Part shown: piece by piece, positions 38,045-46,806 of the stretch | Position numbering within the stretch: position 1 is the first letter of the stretch | How the letters are laid out: each line of letters opens with the position of its first letter | Notes under the pieces: model-generated | Databases searched by the model: none | What the model saw: only the letters and a program-made list of their open reading frames with translations | What the model was told of the DNA's origin: nothing | Source: JAWKVD01 sp041398225 | GTDB taxonomy: Bacteria > Pseudomonadota > Alphaproteobacteria > Caulobacterales > Hyphomonadaceae | DNA: 64,000 bases | NCBI GenBank assembly: GCA_041398225.1 | Contig: JAWKVD010000013.1 | Span: forward strand, 40,326-104,325 | Direction: 5' to 3' | Made by a program: the position numbers and the translations under genes

Positions 38045-38854
38045 ATGGACATCATCGCGCTTCTGACGGACCCGGCGGCCTGGGCGGCCCTGATCACGCT
38101 TGTGGTGCTGGAGGTGGTGCTCGGCATCGACAACCTCATCTTCATCTCGATCCTGACCAACAAGCTGCCCGAAGAGCAACGCGCCTCGGCGCGCAATATC
38201 GGCATCGCGCTGGCGCTGATCATGCGGCTCGCCCTGCTGGCGACGATTTCGTGGATCGTGGGACTGACGACGCCGGTGATCGATCTGGGCGTTCAGGGCC
38301 CGCTGAACGAACATGGCGTGCCGGACTTCGAGACCTCGTTCTCGTGGCGCGACATCATACTGATCGCGGGCGGCCTGTTCCTGACCTGGAAGGCGACCGG
38401 CGAGATCCACCATTCGGTGGCGCCGGACAAGCACGAACACGCGCCGCGCGTCGGCCGCGCCAGCCTCAATCTCGGCTCGGCGATCTTCCAGATCGTGCTG
38501 CTCGACATCGTGTTCTCGATCGACTCGATCCTCACCGCGGTGGGGATGACCGACCATCTGCCGATCATGATCGTCGCCGTGGTCATCGCGGTGGCGTGCA
38601 TGGCGATGGCGTCCGGCCCCCTCGCCCGCTTCATCCACCACAATCCCTCGATCGTGATGCTGGCGCTGGGCTTCCTGCTGATGATCGGCATGGTGCTGAT
38701 CGCGGACGGCTTCGGGGTTCACGTGCCGAAGGGCTATGTCTACGCGGCGATGGGCTTCTCGTGCTTCGTGGAGATGCTGAACCTGCTGGCGCGGAAGAAG
38801 ACCGATACGACGGCGGAGGCGCCGGACGCGCCGAAGCCGGAGGAGACGCACTAA
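38045..38854 (+). CDS. TerC-family integral membrane protein
   Basis: 269-aa membrane protein related to TerC/Alx, linked in the family to metal (often manganese) homeostasis and tellurite resistance. Diagnostic acidic motifs: LGIDNLIFISILTNKLP (about 27-43) and LLDIVFSIDSILTAVGMTDH (about 153-172). FLLMIGMVLIADGFGVHVPKG occurs near the C-terminus. ATG follows GGGAGAACGGGACAGG. No metal-responsive riboswitch was recognisable upstream by eye. Confidence 0.9.
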   Translation: MDIIALLTDPAAWAALITLVVLEVVLGIDNLIFISILTNKLPEEQRASARNIGIALALIMRLALLATISWIVGLTTPVIDLGVQGPLNEHGVPDFETSFSWRDIILIAGGLFLTWKATGEIHHSVAPDKHEHAPRVGRASLNLGSAIFQIVLLDIVFSIDSILTAVGMTDHLPIMIVAVVIAVACMAMASGPLARFIHHNPSIVMLALGFLLMIGMVLIADGFGVHVPKGYVYAAMGFSCFVEMLNLLARKKTDTTAEAPDAPKPEETH

Positions 38855-38878
38855 ACGCCATACTGGGGGGATACTACC

Positions 38879-39883
38879 ATGAGCGCGATCATTCGTTTGG
38901 CGGACATTGAGCGGGTACCGCTCACCGAAGCGTGGCCTGCAGAGGACCGCAACTTCACTCCATGGCTCGCGGAAAGTGAACCTATCGCCAAACTCGGCGA
39001 CGCCTTGGGACTGGATCTGGAAGTCGAGTCGATCGAACACTGGGTGGGGCCGTTTCGAGCCGATATCATCGCCAAAGTCACCAGCGAGACTGACCATCGC
39101 GTATTGATCGAAAACCAATTCGGACGAACCGATCACAAGCATCTAGGTCAGATGATGACCTACTTGGCGGGCATCGAATACGCCAAGACTGTCGTTTGGA
39201 TCGCCGAGTCCATACAACCCGACCATCGGGCGGCCCTAGATTGGCTGAACTCTCATACCGACGAAGAGTTCTCCTTCTTTGCGGTGGAAATCGAGCTGTG
39301 GCGAATCGCGGGCTCGCCTCCAGCTCCAAAGTTCAATGTTGTTGCAAGCCCCAACGACTGGACCCGTCAGGCACGCACGGCCGCGCGTTCAGCGCTTGAT
39401 GACGTGGATCGAGTGAGCCACCAAGTACGCCTCGCCTATTGGGCCTCCATGAGCGAGTATCTCAAGAATATTGGATCGCTGTTTAGTATTCGCCGTCCCA
39501 ACCGAGACCACTGGTTTTCATTTCCCATAGGTCGTGCCGGGTTTGCGATCAGCGCGACAATCAGCACGGCTCACCGCCGCATCGGCGTCGCGCTTTACGC
39601 CAGCAACGATCCTCAGAAGCGCGTTTTTCGCACATTACTCGACGACAAGGAGCAGATTGAGGAGGAGTACGGGCAAACACTGGACTGGCAGGAACTTCCA
39701 AAACGAAAGGCTTGGCGGATAGGCGTATTCAAGCACGACTGCGATCCTTCCGACTCCGACAGATTCGCAGAGTATCATCAGTGGATGGCTCACCAGATGG
39801 AGCGCTTTTCAGAGGTGTTCCGTGAGCGCGTCCGAGAAATCGACCTAGATGCCGACTCGTCGGATGAAGAAGGCGACGATTAG
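38879..39883 (+). CDS. DUF4268 protein with PD-(D/E)XK-like N-terminal domain
   Basis: 334-aa protein. The N-terminal domain (about 1-150) shows GPFRADIIAKV, then HRVLIENQFGRTDHKHLGQM, resembling the D-xn-E-x-Q variant core of PD-(D/E)XK nuclease-like families. The C-terminal ~150 residues match the DUF4268 style (YWASMSEYLKNIGS, DHWFSFPIGRAGFAISATIS). GC content is visibly lower than that of neighbouring genes, suggesting horizontal acquisition. It lies alone between terC and an exported vWA protein gene. A nucleic-acid-targeting or defence function is possible but unproven. Confidence 0.75.
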   Translation: MSAIIRLADIERVPLTEAWPAEDRNFTPWLAESEPIAKLGDALGLDLEVESIEHWVGPFRADIIAKVTSETDHRVLIENQFGRTDHKHLGQMMTYLAGIEYAKTVVWIAESIQPDHRAALDWLNSHTDEEFSFFAVEIELWRIAGSPPAPKFNVVASPNDWTRQARTAARSALDDVDRVSHQVRLAYWASMSEYLKNIGSLFSIRRPNRDHWFSFPIGRAGFAISATISTAHRRIGVALYASNDPQKRVFRTLLDDKEQIEEEYGQTLDWQELPKRKAWRIGVFKHDCDPSDSDRFAEYHQWMAHQMERFSEVFRERVREIDLDADSSDEEGDD

Positions 39884-40059
39884 GAATACGCGAACGACCG
39901 CCGAGCACGGGCTTTATCGGCCCCTGTTGTCTGGCGTTCATCCTGGGGGCGGCGAAACGGGCCGAAACCCTCGAAACACCGCCTGCCGACCGCGATTGCG
40001 CCGCCTCTTGGCCGCATTCTCCCCCGAGCCTTTCAAAAGGTTCAGGTGGAGGACGCCCC

Positions 40060-40806
40060 ATGAAATTCATTCCGATCGCACTTTCAGCCGCGTTGTTCTC
40101 GTTGTGCGCCATTCCCTTCGCGAACGCCAAGGAGCCGGCGAAGGAGCTGGCGGGCGAACCGTCCGTGCACTCCTACGTGCTGCTCGACCGTACCGGTTCG
40201 ATGTCGGACATCTGGAGCGAAGCGCTGTCGTCGGTGAACGCCTACGCCGAGGGGCTGAGCGCGCTGGACGACGGCAAGACCATCGACACCGACATCACGC
40301 TGGCCGTGTTCGACAGCCAGGACGGGCTGCAGTTCGACGTGATCCGCGACAACGCAACGCCCGGAACGTGGCGCAAGGTGACCAGCGCCGACGCCTCGCC
40401 GCGGGGCATGACGCCGCTTTATGACGCCATCGGCCGCATCGTCGCGATGGCCGAACAGGACGCGCCGTCGAAGGCCGTGATCGTGATCATGACCGACGGG
40501 CGCGAGAATTCGAGCAAGGAGACCACCCGCGACGGCGCCAAGGCGGCGCTGGAGCGCGCCCGCGCCAAGGGCTGGGAAGTGGTGTTCCTGGGCGCCGAAT
40601 TCTCCAATTTCGACGACGCCGAGGGCGTGGGCCAGAGCAAGTCGCGCAACATGGCGGTCGCCAAGGAGCAGCTGTCGCAGACCATGGGCACGCTGGCGCA
40701 GAAATCCCGCGACTACGCCGCCGGCGCTTCGGCGACGGTGGAGTTCAACGATCAGGACCGTTCCGAGGCCAAGGAAGAAGACGTCAAGCAGCGCACCAAC
40801 CGCTAG
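40060..40806 (+). CDS. Exported von Willebrand factor A domain protein
   Basis: 248-aa protein with a signal peptide (MKFIPIALSAALFSLCAIPF, cleavage near ANA-KE) and a vWA domain. The MIDAS metal-site motif DRTGSMSDIW starts at residue 44, the Thr region is SPRGMTPLYDAI, and MTDGRENSSKET carries the last ligand. The tail is charged (DQDRSEAKEEDVKQR). Such periplasmic proteins mediate metal-dependent protein contacts. Partner unknown. ATG preceded by GGTTCAGGTGGAGGACG. Confidence 0.82.
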   Translation: MKFIPIALSAALFSLCAIPFANAKEPAKELAGEPSVHSYVLLDRTGSMSDIWSEALSSVNAYAEGLSALDDGKTIDTDITLAVFDSQDGLQFDVIRDNATPGTWRKVTSADASPRGMTPLYDAIGRIVAMAEQDAPSKAVIVIMTDGRENSSKETTRDGAKAALERARAKGWEVVFLGAEFSNFDDAEGVGQSKSRNMAVAKEQLSQTMGTLAQKSRDYAAGASATVEFNDQDRSEAKEEDVKQRTNR

Positions 40807-41038
40807 CCGCTCCGACCGGCGATGCGGTTCAGCCGGGTCGGGTCGGCGGCGACGCCGGCCCGGCTTTCCGGCGATCTCGCGGTCATCCGGCGATTGTGGC
40901 GCGAATGCCGCGCCGCGCCGCGCAAATTCCGGTTCGGGCGGTCCGCGCCTTTCCTGACGCGCCCCCGGCGCCTATGTCAGAGCCTGCCCAAGAGGCGACA
41001 GGTCTTGCCCGGACGCTGATGCGCGGGCGCGCAACCGG

Positions 41039-41665
41039 ATGACAATGCTGCACGTTTCCATTCTTCCCAACCTGCTTCGCGGGCCGGCTTTCGCCGGCGC
41101 GGTGGCGGCGACATGCGCGCTGGCGGGCGCGTGCGGCCAGGGCGGCCCGCTGCTGTCGGACGCTTCCGATACGCCCGACAACGCTTCGGCGACCTGCGAT
41201 ACGCGGCTGGACACCGACTGGTCGCCGCATGACGGCGTGCGCCTGTCGGTGAGCGCCCTGACCATGGGCGAGACGTGCCGGAACGCCGTCGCCGTGCTGG
41301 TGGTGCGCGACGAGGCGGGCGCGGTGCTGCTGGCCGCCGCGCAGCCGACGGCGGACACGTTCGGGCTGCAGGACGCCGCCAACGGAACGGCGATGCGCGA
41401 AGCCCTGCGCGAATGGGTGCGGCAGGACAACAGCGTGAGCGTTTCGAAGGATCTGCCGGAGTGGAAGCGCGGCGCGGACAATCCCGCCGCCGACAGCGAG
41501 TTTCCGTTCTTTGCCGAGAGCTGGATCGACCAGCCCTATTATGAAGACCTGCGCCGCGCGGACCTGCCGGTGTTCGCCTACCCGCAAGGGCTGGAGAGCA
41601 TGGCGGTGATGGTGCTGCGCGAGGGCGTGCTGGAGCGCGTCGGGGTGCAGGTGTTTCCGGGCTAG
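41039..41665 (+). CDS. Putative lipoprotein, hypothetical
   Basis: 208-aa protein with an N-terminal hydrophobic stretch ending in a lipobox-like ALAGACGQ (Cys about 32). The mature part has no recognised domain; it holds Cys residues (ATCDTRLDTDW, METCRN-like region) that could form a disulfide. Convergent with the cytochrome c gene. Confidence 0.6.
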   Translation: MTMLHVSILPNLLRGPAFAGAVAATCALAGACGQGGPLLSDASDTPDNASATCDTRLDTDWSPHDGVRLSVSALTMGETCRNAVAVLVVRDEAGAVLLAAAQPTADTFGLQDAANGTAMREALREWVRQDNSVSVSKDLPEWKRGADNPAADSEFPFFAESWIDQPYYEDLRRADLPVFAYPQGLESMAVMVLREGVLERVGVQVFPG

Positions 41666-41705
41666 GGCCCGCTGCCATCCTGTTCGGGCACCCTATTCTG
41701 GCGCC

Positions 41706-42095
41706 CTATTCCGGCGAGGACATGATCCGGATCGATTTGAGATAGGCGATCAGCGCATCGGCCGTGGCGATGTCGAAGTCGAATTGCGGCATGTCCTCAT
41801 GGCCGAGCTTGATGCCGTCGATGAGATCCTCGTTCAGCGCATCGGCCGAGTAGCGGCCCAGAAGCTCGCTCATCGGCGGGGCTTCGGGATGGGGGCTTTC
41901 CTCTCCGCTCGCCAGCGCGTGGCAGCGGGCGCATTCGCGATCGGCGATCTCCCGGCCCTGGGCGATCATGTCGGCCTCGTCGCCCGATTTGGGCGAGGGC
42001 GGCAGATCGGCGTCGGCGGCCTGCTGCGGCTGGCTGCAGGCGGCGAGCGCAAGGGCGAGGATGAAGGCGGCGCGAGACAATCCCATGCCGATCAT
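41706..42095 (-). CDS. c-type cytochrome lipoprotein
   Basis: 129-aa protein starting at the ATG for MIGMGLSRAAFILALALAAC, with a lipobox (ALAACSQ). One haem-binding motif CARCH is present, and a distal Met ligand is likely in GHEDMPQFDFDIATADALIA. Expected to be anchored in the membrane facing the periplasm and to carry electrons. Similar in layout to the CAACH protein encoded at 45,085. Confidence 0.8.
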   Translation of the reverse strand: MIGMGLSRAAFILALALAACSQPQQAADADLPPSPKSGDEADMIAQGREIADRECARCHALASGEESPHPEAPPMSELLGRYSADALNEDLIDGIKLGHEDMPQFDFDIATADALIAYLKSIRIMSSPE

Positions 42096-42155
42096 TGTGC
42101 CTGCATCGCCGCGCGGGCGAAAGCGAAAAGCTGACGGGACGCCCAAAGGAAGGCG

Positions 42156-42674
42156 CTAGCCGAAGAGCCCCCGGCGTGGGCGCGACGCGGTCTTCGACTT
42201 CGCTCCCGATTTGGCCTTGGCCTTGGATTGGGGCGAAGGCGGGTCGGCGGGCGGAAGCTCGCCCCGGCGTTCGGCCTCGATGCGGGCGGTTTCGGCGGCG
42301 GCGAGGAATCGCGCCGGATGCGCCATGGTGGGGAAGTGAAGCTGGGTCTCGCCGCGCCCCCGGACCAGCAGGCGGCCCATGCCGAACATGCGCCCCAGAA
42401 AGGACTGGTCGATATGGGCGCCCTCGAGCGAGCCGAGCGTGAGTTCGTCGAGATCGACGTTGAACAGGCCCTTCTTGACGATCAGGCGGCGGTTGGTGAC
42501 GACCATTTCGGTGGTGGCGAGCCGGACGCTTTCGCGGACCCAGAGATAGATCCCGACCAGCACGACGCCGAGGAAGACCAGCGCCAGCCAGGGCAGAGCC
42601 TTCTGCACCCAGCTGAATTCGCCGCGCACGAGGATGGTTTCCCCGTCCGCCAGCTGGTGGTCGATATAGTTCAT
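42156..42674 (-). CDS. PH domain-like membrane protein (bPH_2/YdbS type)
   Basis: 172-aa protein with one hydrophobic helix (about 27-47, ALPWLALVFLGVVLVGIYLW) followed by a bacterial PH-like domain: TTEMVVTNRRLIVKKGLFNV then LDELTLGSLEGAHIDQSFLG. The C-terminus is basic and Lys/Ser/Pro-rich. Function unknown; members often associate with the envelope. Confidence 0.78.
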   Translation of the reverse strand: MNYIDHQLADGETILVRGEFSWVQKALPWLALVFLGVVLVGIYLWVRESVRLATTEMVVTNRRLIVKKGLFNVDLDELTLGSLEGAHIDQSFLGRMFGMGRLLVRGRGETQLHFPTMAHPARFLAAAETARIEAERRGELPPADPPSPQSKAKAKSGAKSKTASRPRRGLFG

Positions 42675-42904
42675 GGCTGGGTCCCCGGCGGCGGCGCGTA
42701 CATGGTCAAGCGTTCATGTTCCCCATGATTAACAGCGTTTGAGGCGGCTGAAACGGCTCAAAACACGGCGGAACAGGCGCATTCGGGGCCTTTCCGGCCC
42801 ACAGCGACTGAGCCTGACGCGCGGCGCCCCTCGCTTTTTATCCCAAACCCTAGTAGACGGCGCGGCGAAAAAGCCCCCTCCCCGGCCGAAAAGCACGATT
42901 ACCC

Positions 42905-44725
42905 ATGCAGCTTCGCAACATCGCGATCATCGCTCACGTCGACCATGGCAAGACCACGCTGGTCGACTGCCTTCTGAAACAGTCCGGCGTGTTCCGCGAG
43001 AATGAGCGCACGACCGAACGGATGATGGACTCCAACGACCAGGAGCGCGAGCGCGGCATCACCATTCTCGCCAAGGCGACCTCGGTGGTGTGGAACGATA
43101 TGCGCATCAACATCGTCGACACGCCCGGACACGCCGACTTCGGCGGCGAGGTGGAGCGCATCCTCAACATGGTCGACGGCGCCATCGTTCTGGTCGACGC
43201 GGCCGAAGGCCCGATGCCGCAGACCAAGTTCGTGGTCTCCAAGGCGCTCAAGATCGGCCTGAGGCCGATCGTCTGCGTCAACAAGATCGACAAGCCGGAA
43301 AGCCGCCCGGACGAGGTGATCAACGAGGTCTTCGACCTGTTCGCCAATCTCGACGCGACCGACGAGCAGCTCGATTTTCCGATCATCTACGGATCGGCCA
43401 AGAACGGCTGGATGAGCACGGACTACAACGTCAAGACCGACGACATGGCGGCGCTGTTCGACCTGGTGGTGAAACACGTTCCGCCGCCGCCGATCGACAA
43501 CGGCCCGTTCCGCATGATCGCGACCACGATCTCCGCCGACAACTTCCTCGGCCGCATCCTGACCGGGCGCGTCGCCGCCGGTTCGGTGAAGCCGAACCAG
43601 CAGATCAAGGTTCTCTCGCGCACCGGTGAACTGGTCGAACAGGGCCGGGTGTCGAAAGTGCTGGCGTTCCGCGGCCTCGAACGCGCGCCGATCGAGGAAG
43701 GCAAGGCGGGCGACATCGTTTCGATCGCCGGCCTCACCAAGGCCAACGTCGCCGACACGTTCTGCGACCCGTCGGTCACCGAGCCGATGGAGGCCCAGCC
43801 GATCGACCCGCCGACGCTGTCGATGATCTTCCGCGTCAACGACAGCCCGCTGGCCGGCACCGAAGGCAAGAAGGTCACCAGCCGGGTGATCTGGGACCGC
43901 CTGGTGAAAGAAGCCGAGGGCAATGTCGCGCTGAAGGTCTCGCGCGCCACCGACAGCGAGAGCTTCGAGGTCGCCGGACGCGGCGAACTTCAGCTTGCGG
44001 TGCTGATCGAAACGATGCGCCGCGAAGGCTTCGAGCTGGGCGTGTCGCGCCCGCGCGTGGTGATGCAGAAAGACGAGGCCACCGGCGAAACGCTGGAGCC
44101 GATCGAAGAGGTGGTGATCGACGTCGACGACGAGCATTCCGGCGCCGTGGTGCAGAAGCTTCAGGAGCGCCGCGCCGAGCTGCAGGATATGCGTCCGTCG
44201 GGCGTCGGGCGCACGCGCCTGCAATTCCTCGCGCCGACGCGCGGCCTGATCGGCTATCAGGGCGAGTTGCTGTCCGACACGCGCGGCACCGGCATCATGA
44301 ACCGGCTGTTCCACGCCTACGCCCCGCACAAGGGCGTGATCCAGGGCCGCCACACCGGCGTTCTGATCTCCAACGGCCAGGGCGAATCGGTCGCCTTCGC
44401 GCTGTGGAACCTCGAGGATCGCGGCCCGATGATGATCGACGCCGGCGTGAAGGTCTATGAGGGCATGATCGTGGGCGAGCACACGCGCGGCAACGATCTC
44501 GACGTCAACGTGCTGAAGGGCAAGAAGCTCACCAACGTCCGCGCTTCGGGTTCGGACGAAGCGGTGCGCCTGACGCCGCCGATCCGCATGACGCTGGAGA
44601 AGGCGCTGGCCTATATCCAGGACGACGAGCTGGTGGAAGTGACGCCGGACAATATCCGCCTGCGCAAGCGCTGGCTGGACCCGAACGACCGCAAGCGCTT
44701 CGCCAAGCAGGCCGTGGAGGCGTAG
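42905..44725 (+). CDS. typA: Translational GTPase TypA/BipA
   Basis: 606-aa ribosome-associated GTPase involved in ribosome assembly and stress or cold adaptation. G1 AHVDHGKTTLVD is at residues 11-22, then TERMMDSNDQERERGITI (switch I), DTPGHADFGGEVERIL (G3) and NKIDKPESRP (G4). EF-G-like domains III and V and the TypA-specific C-terminal domain follow (GFELGVSRPRVV; GLIGYQGELLSDTRGTGIMN). Full length for the family. The small zinc-ribbon gene follows after 7 bases. Confidence 0.97.
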   Translation: MQLRNIAIIAHVDHGKTTLVDCLLKQSGVFRENERTTERMMDSNDQERERGITILAKATSVVWNDMRINIVDTPGHADFGGEVERILNMVDGAIVLVDAAEGPMPQTKFVVSKALKIGLRPIVCVNKIDKPESRPDEVINEVFDLFANLDATDEQLDFPIIYGSAKNGWMSTDYNVKTDDMAALFDLVVKHVPPPPIDNGPFRMIATTISADNFLGRILTGRVAAGSVKPNQQIKVLSRTGELVEQGRVSKVLAFRGLERAPIEEGKAGDIVSIAGLTKANVADTFCDPSVTEPMEAQPIDPPTLSMIFRVNDSPLAGTEGKKVTSRVIWDRLVKEAEGNVALKVSRATDSESFEVAGRGELQLAVLIETMRREGFELGVSRPRVVMQKDEATGETLEPIEEVVIDVDDEHSGAVVQKLQERRAELQDMRPSGVGRTRLQFLAPTRGLIGYQGELLSDTRGTGIMNRLFHAYAPHKGVIQGRHTGVLISNGQGESVAFALWNLEDRGPMMIDAGVKVYEGMIVGEHTRGNDLDVNVLKGKKLTNVRASGSDEAVRLTPPIRMTLEKALAYIQDDELVEVTPDNIRLRKRWLDPNDRKRFAKQAVEA

Positions 44726-44732
44726 GGGGCGG

Positions 44733-45074
44733 GTGAGCGAGCTTCCCCCCTGCCCGAAATGCGGTTCGACCTTCACCTATGAAGACGGGCCGCTGCTGAT
44801 CTGCCCCGAGTGCGGGCATGAATGGTCGCCCAGCGCCGCCGCCGACGCGGACGGCCCGCGCGTCTACAAGGACGCCAACGGCAATGTTCTCGAAGACGGC
44901 GATACGGTGACGCTGATCAAGGACCTGAAGCTGAAGGGCTCCTCGCAGGTCATCAAGCAGGGCACCAAGGTGAAGAACATCCGCCTGGTCGACGAGGACC
45001 ACGACATCGACTGCAAGGTCGACGGGTTCGGGCCGATGAAGCTGAAATCCGAGTTCGTGAAGAAGGCGCGCTGA
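44733..45074 (+). CDS. yjdM: YjdM/PhnA-like zinc-ribbon protein
   Basis: 113-aa protein with an N-terminal zinc ribbon (CPKCGSTF...CPECGHEW, residues 7-27) and a C-terminal PhnA domain (GDTVTLIKDLKLKGSSQVIK, then GTKVKNIRLVD). The family was originally annotated as alkylphosphonate-related but its role is unclear. GTG start at 44,733, seven bases after typA, implies cotranscription. Confidence 0.88.
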   Translation: MSELPPCPKCGSTFTYEDGPLLICPECGHEWSPSAAADADGPRVYKDANGNVLEDGDTVTLIKDLKLKGSSQVIKQGTKVKNIRLVDEDHDIDCKVDGFGPMKLKSEFVKKAR

Positions 45075-45084
45075 GCGCCCTCGC

Positions 45085-45432
45085 CTAGCCCGGCTGCGGC
45101 GCGATCGAGCGGATATAGGCCAGGATGTCGGCGCACTGGGCCTCGGTGAGCACCTTGCCGGGGATCAGCGGGTGTTTGGTGTTGATCCACTGCGTGAAAG
45201 CGGCGGCGTCGGCCCAGACGATCTCGATATCGTTGAACGGGGTGGCGGCGGGGTCCATCGACACCGAGGCGTCCTCGGCCACCGCATGGCAGGCGGCGCA
45301 CATCGCGCCGGAATAGGCCCCGCCCCGGAAGGCGTCGCCCTCCTCGGCGAGCGCGGGGGCCAGCTGGGAACCGGCGCCCAGCGCAAAAAGCGCAAGCGCC
45401 ATGCTGGCGGCGGCGCGTGTGGTGATCGACAT
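45085..45432 (-). CDS. Periplasmic c-type cytochrome
   Basis: 115-aa protein starting at the ATG for MSITTRAAASMALALFALGA, with a signal peptide ending near ALA-EEG. A single CAACH haem-binding motif (about residues 45-49) and a likely Met or other distal ligand lie toward the C-terminal ILAYIRSIAPQPG helix. Convergent with the yjdM-like gene. Likely a small soluble electron carrier. Confidence 0.78.
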   Translation of the reverse strand: MSITTRAAASMALALFALGAGSQLAPALAEEGDAFRGGAYSGAMCAACHAVAEDASVSMDPAATPFNDIEIVWADAAAFTQWINTKHPLIPGKVLTEAQCADILAYIRSIAPQPG

Positions 45433-45657
45433 GGGCGTCCTCCCGGATCGTCGCCGGCGTTTCCCGGCTGTCGTTTGATCGCATCCCCCCATCGGGGCGC
45501 GGGTTATGACAGGGGCGTATGCCGGGCGGGGCCTTGATCTGGATCAAACCCCGTTGAGCCGGTTGATCCGACCCGTTGATGCTCTATCCATGAAGCGGGC
45601 CCAGCGGCGCCCGCCCTTTGGTCCGTGACAGGACCCCTGAAACACGGGAGATCGCGC

Positions 45658-46182
45658 ATGCGCCTTGGTATTTCCGGCATGAGTCTGTCCGGCACGGGTA
45701 TTTCCGGCGCGGCCCGCAGCCTCGCCCTCGCGGGCGCCGTCGCGCTCGGCCTCGCGGCCTGTTCGGCGCCCTCCGATACGCCGGCGAAGGAGGAAGCGAC
45801 GCCCGCCGAGGCCGCAGCGCCTGTCGAAACCCCCGCAGCTCCGGCCGAACCGCTGGAGAACCCGCTGGAGGCCGGCTCGCAGTCCGCCAAGGACGACATG
45901 TATTGTTCGGCGCTGCTGATCCTCGCCAACGACGTGCCCGAAAGCGAACTTTCGCCCAGCGAGATGGGCAAGCAGATGAAGGCGCAGATCCAGGGCGGCG
46001 CCCTGTTCGAGGCTTCTGCCGCCAAGCTGGTCGCCGAGGGCGCGACCACCTATGAGCAGACCGCCGACGTTTCAGATGCGTGGTTCGCCGTGGTGACCAA
46101 GGACCTCGCCGACCAGACGCTGAAATTCACCGAAGAGGACTGCTCGGCGCGCGCCGTCGCGCTGCCCAAGCAAACGCCCTGA
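45658..46182 (+). CDS. Hypothetical lipoprotein, paralogue of the next gene
   Basis: 174-aa protein; ATG at 45,658 follows CGGGAGATC. Signal peptide with lipobox GLAACSAP, then an Ala/Pro/Glu-rich linker (about 35-70). The C-terminal domain has DDMYCSALLILANDVP and DCSARAVALP, matching the pattern of the next gene (RGDLYCAGVLWADH ... ACRARAEEL). Two cysteines in equivalent positions suggest a disulfide-stabilised periplasmic domain. Function unknown. Confidence 0.6.
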   Translation: MRLGISGMSLSGTGISGAARSLALAGAVALGLAACSAPSDTPAKEEATPAEAAAPVETPAAPAEPLENPLEAGSQSAKDDMYCSALLILANDVPESELSPSEMGKQMKAQIQGGALFEASAAKLVAEGATTYEQTADVSDAWFAVVTKDLADQTLKFTEEDCSARAVALPKQTP

Positions 46183-46242
46183 TCGAACGCGCCCCGCCCC
46201 GATGGGGCGGAATCGCAAACGGCCCGCACAGGATACGGACCG

Positions 46243-46806
46243 ATGAAGCTTAGACCGATGCAGATTGCCGGCCTGGTCGGCGTGGTCGTGTTCGGGTCGA
46301 TCCTGATCTTCACCCTGGCCAAGCCGAAGCGCGATCCGATGGTTCTGCCCAGCGGCGTCGATCTGCGCGACCTGCCCTCGCCGGACGAGATTCTGACGCC
46401 GGATCCGCTCGCGGCGGCCCAGTCTGGCGCTGACGCTCCCGATGATTCTGCTCCGGATGCGTCTTCTCCGGGAGCGCTTGCGCCGAGCGTCGAGGAGATG
46501 CTGGCGGCGGGATCGGAACGAGCGCGCGGCGATCTTTATTGCGCCGGCGTGCTGTGGGCCGATCACCGCGCCGCGGCCGACGTGATGTCGGAGGCGGCGC
46601 AGGCGCGGCGCGATGCGCTGATCCTGCTGTCGGACACCGGCGTGGCGGAGCTGATCTCCGAAGGCGCGGCCGATCGCTCGACGGCGGGGCGTTATGCCGA
46701 CGCCCACACCGATCAGGCTTTGGCGGACTATGCGGCGGGAACGCTGCGCATACCCGTGGACGCCTGCCGCGCGCGCGCCGAGGAGCTGATGGCGCAGACG
46801 CGCTAG
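46243..46806 (+). CDS. Hypothetical membrane-anchored protein, paralogue of the preceding gene
   Basis: 187-aa protein with one N-terminal membrane helix (IAGLVGVVVFGSILIFTLA), a Pro/Asp/Ala-rich linker and a C-terminal domain that parallels the preceding lipoprotein: RGDLYCAGVLWADHRA, a GVAELISEGAAD block, and final CRARAEELM. The preceding gene ends 60 bases upstream. It overlaps the convergent lipoprotein gene by 4 bases. Confidence 0.6.
   Translation: MKLRPMQIAGLVGVVVFGSILIFTLAKPKRDPMVLPSGVDLRDLPSPDEILTPDPLAAAQSGADAPDDSAPDASSPGALAPSVEEMLAAGSERARGDLYCAGVLWADHRAAADVMSEAAQARRDALILLSDTGVAELISEGAADRSTAGRYADAHTDQALADYAAGTLRIPVDACRARAEELMAQTR

Noticed and set aside
42899..44776. 625-codon minus-strand frame antisense to typA
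   Set aside because: Shadow of typA, whose GTPase motifs are unambiguous.
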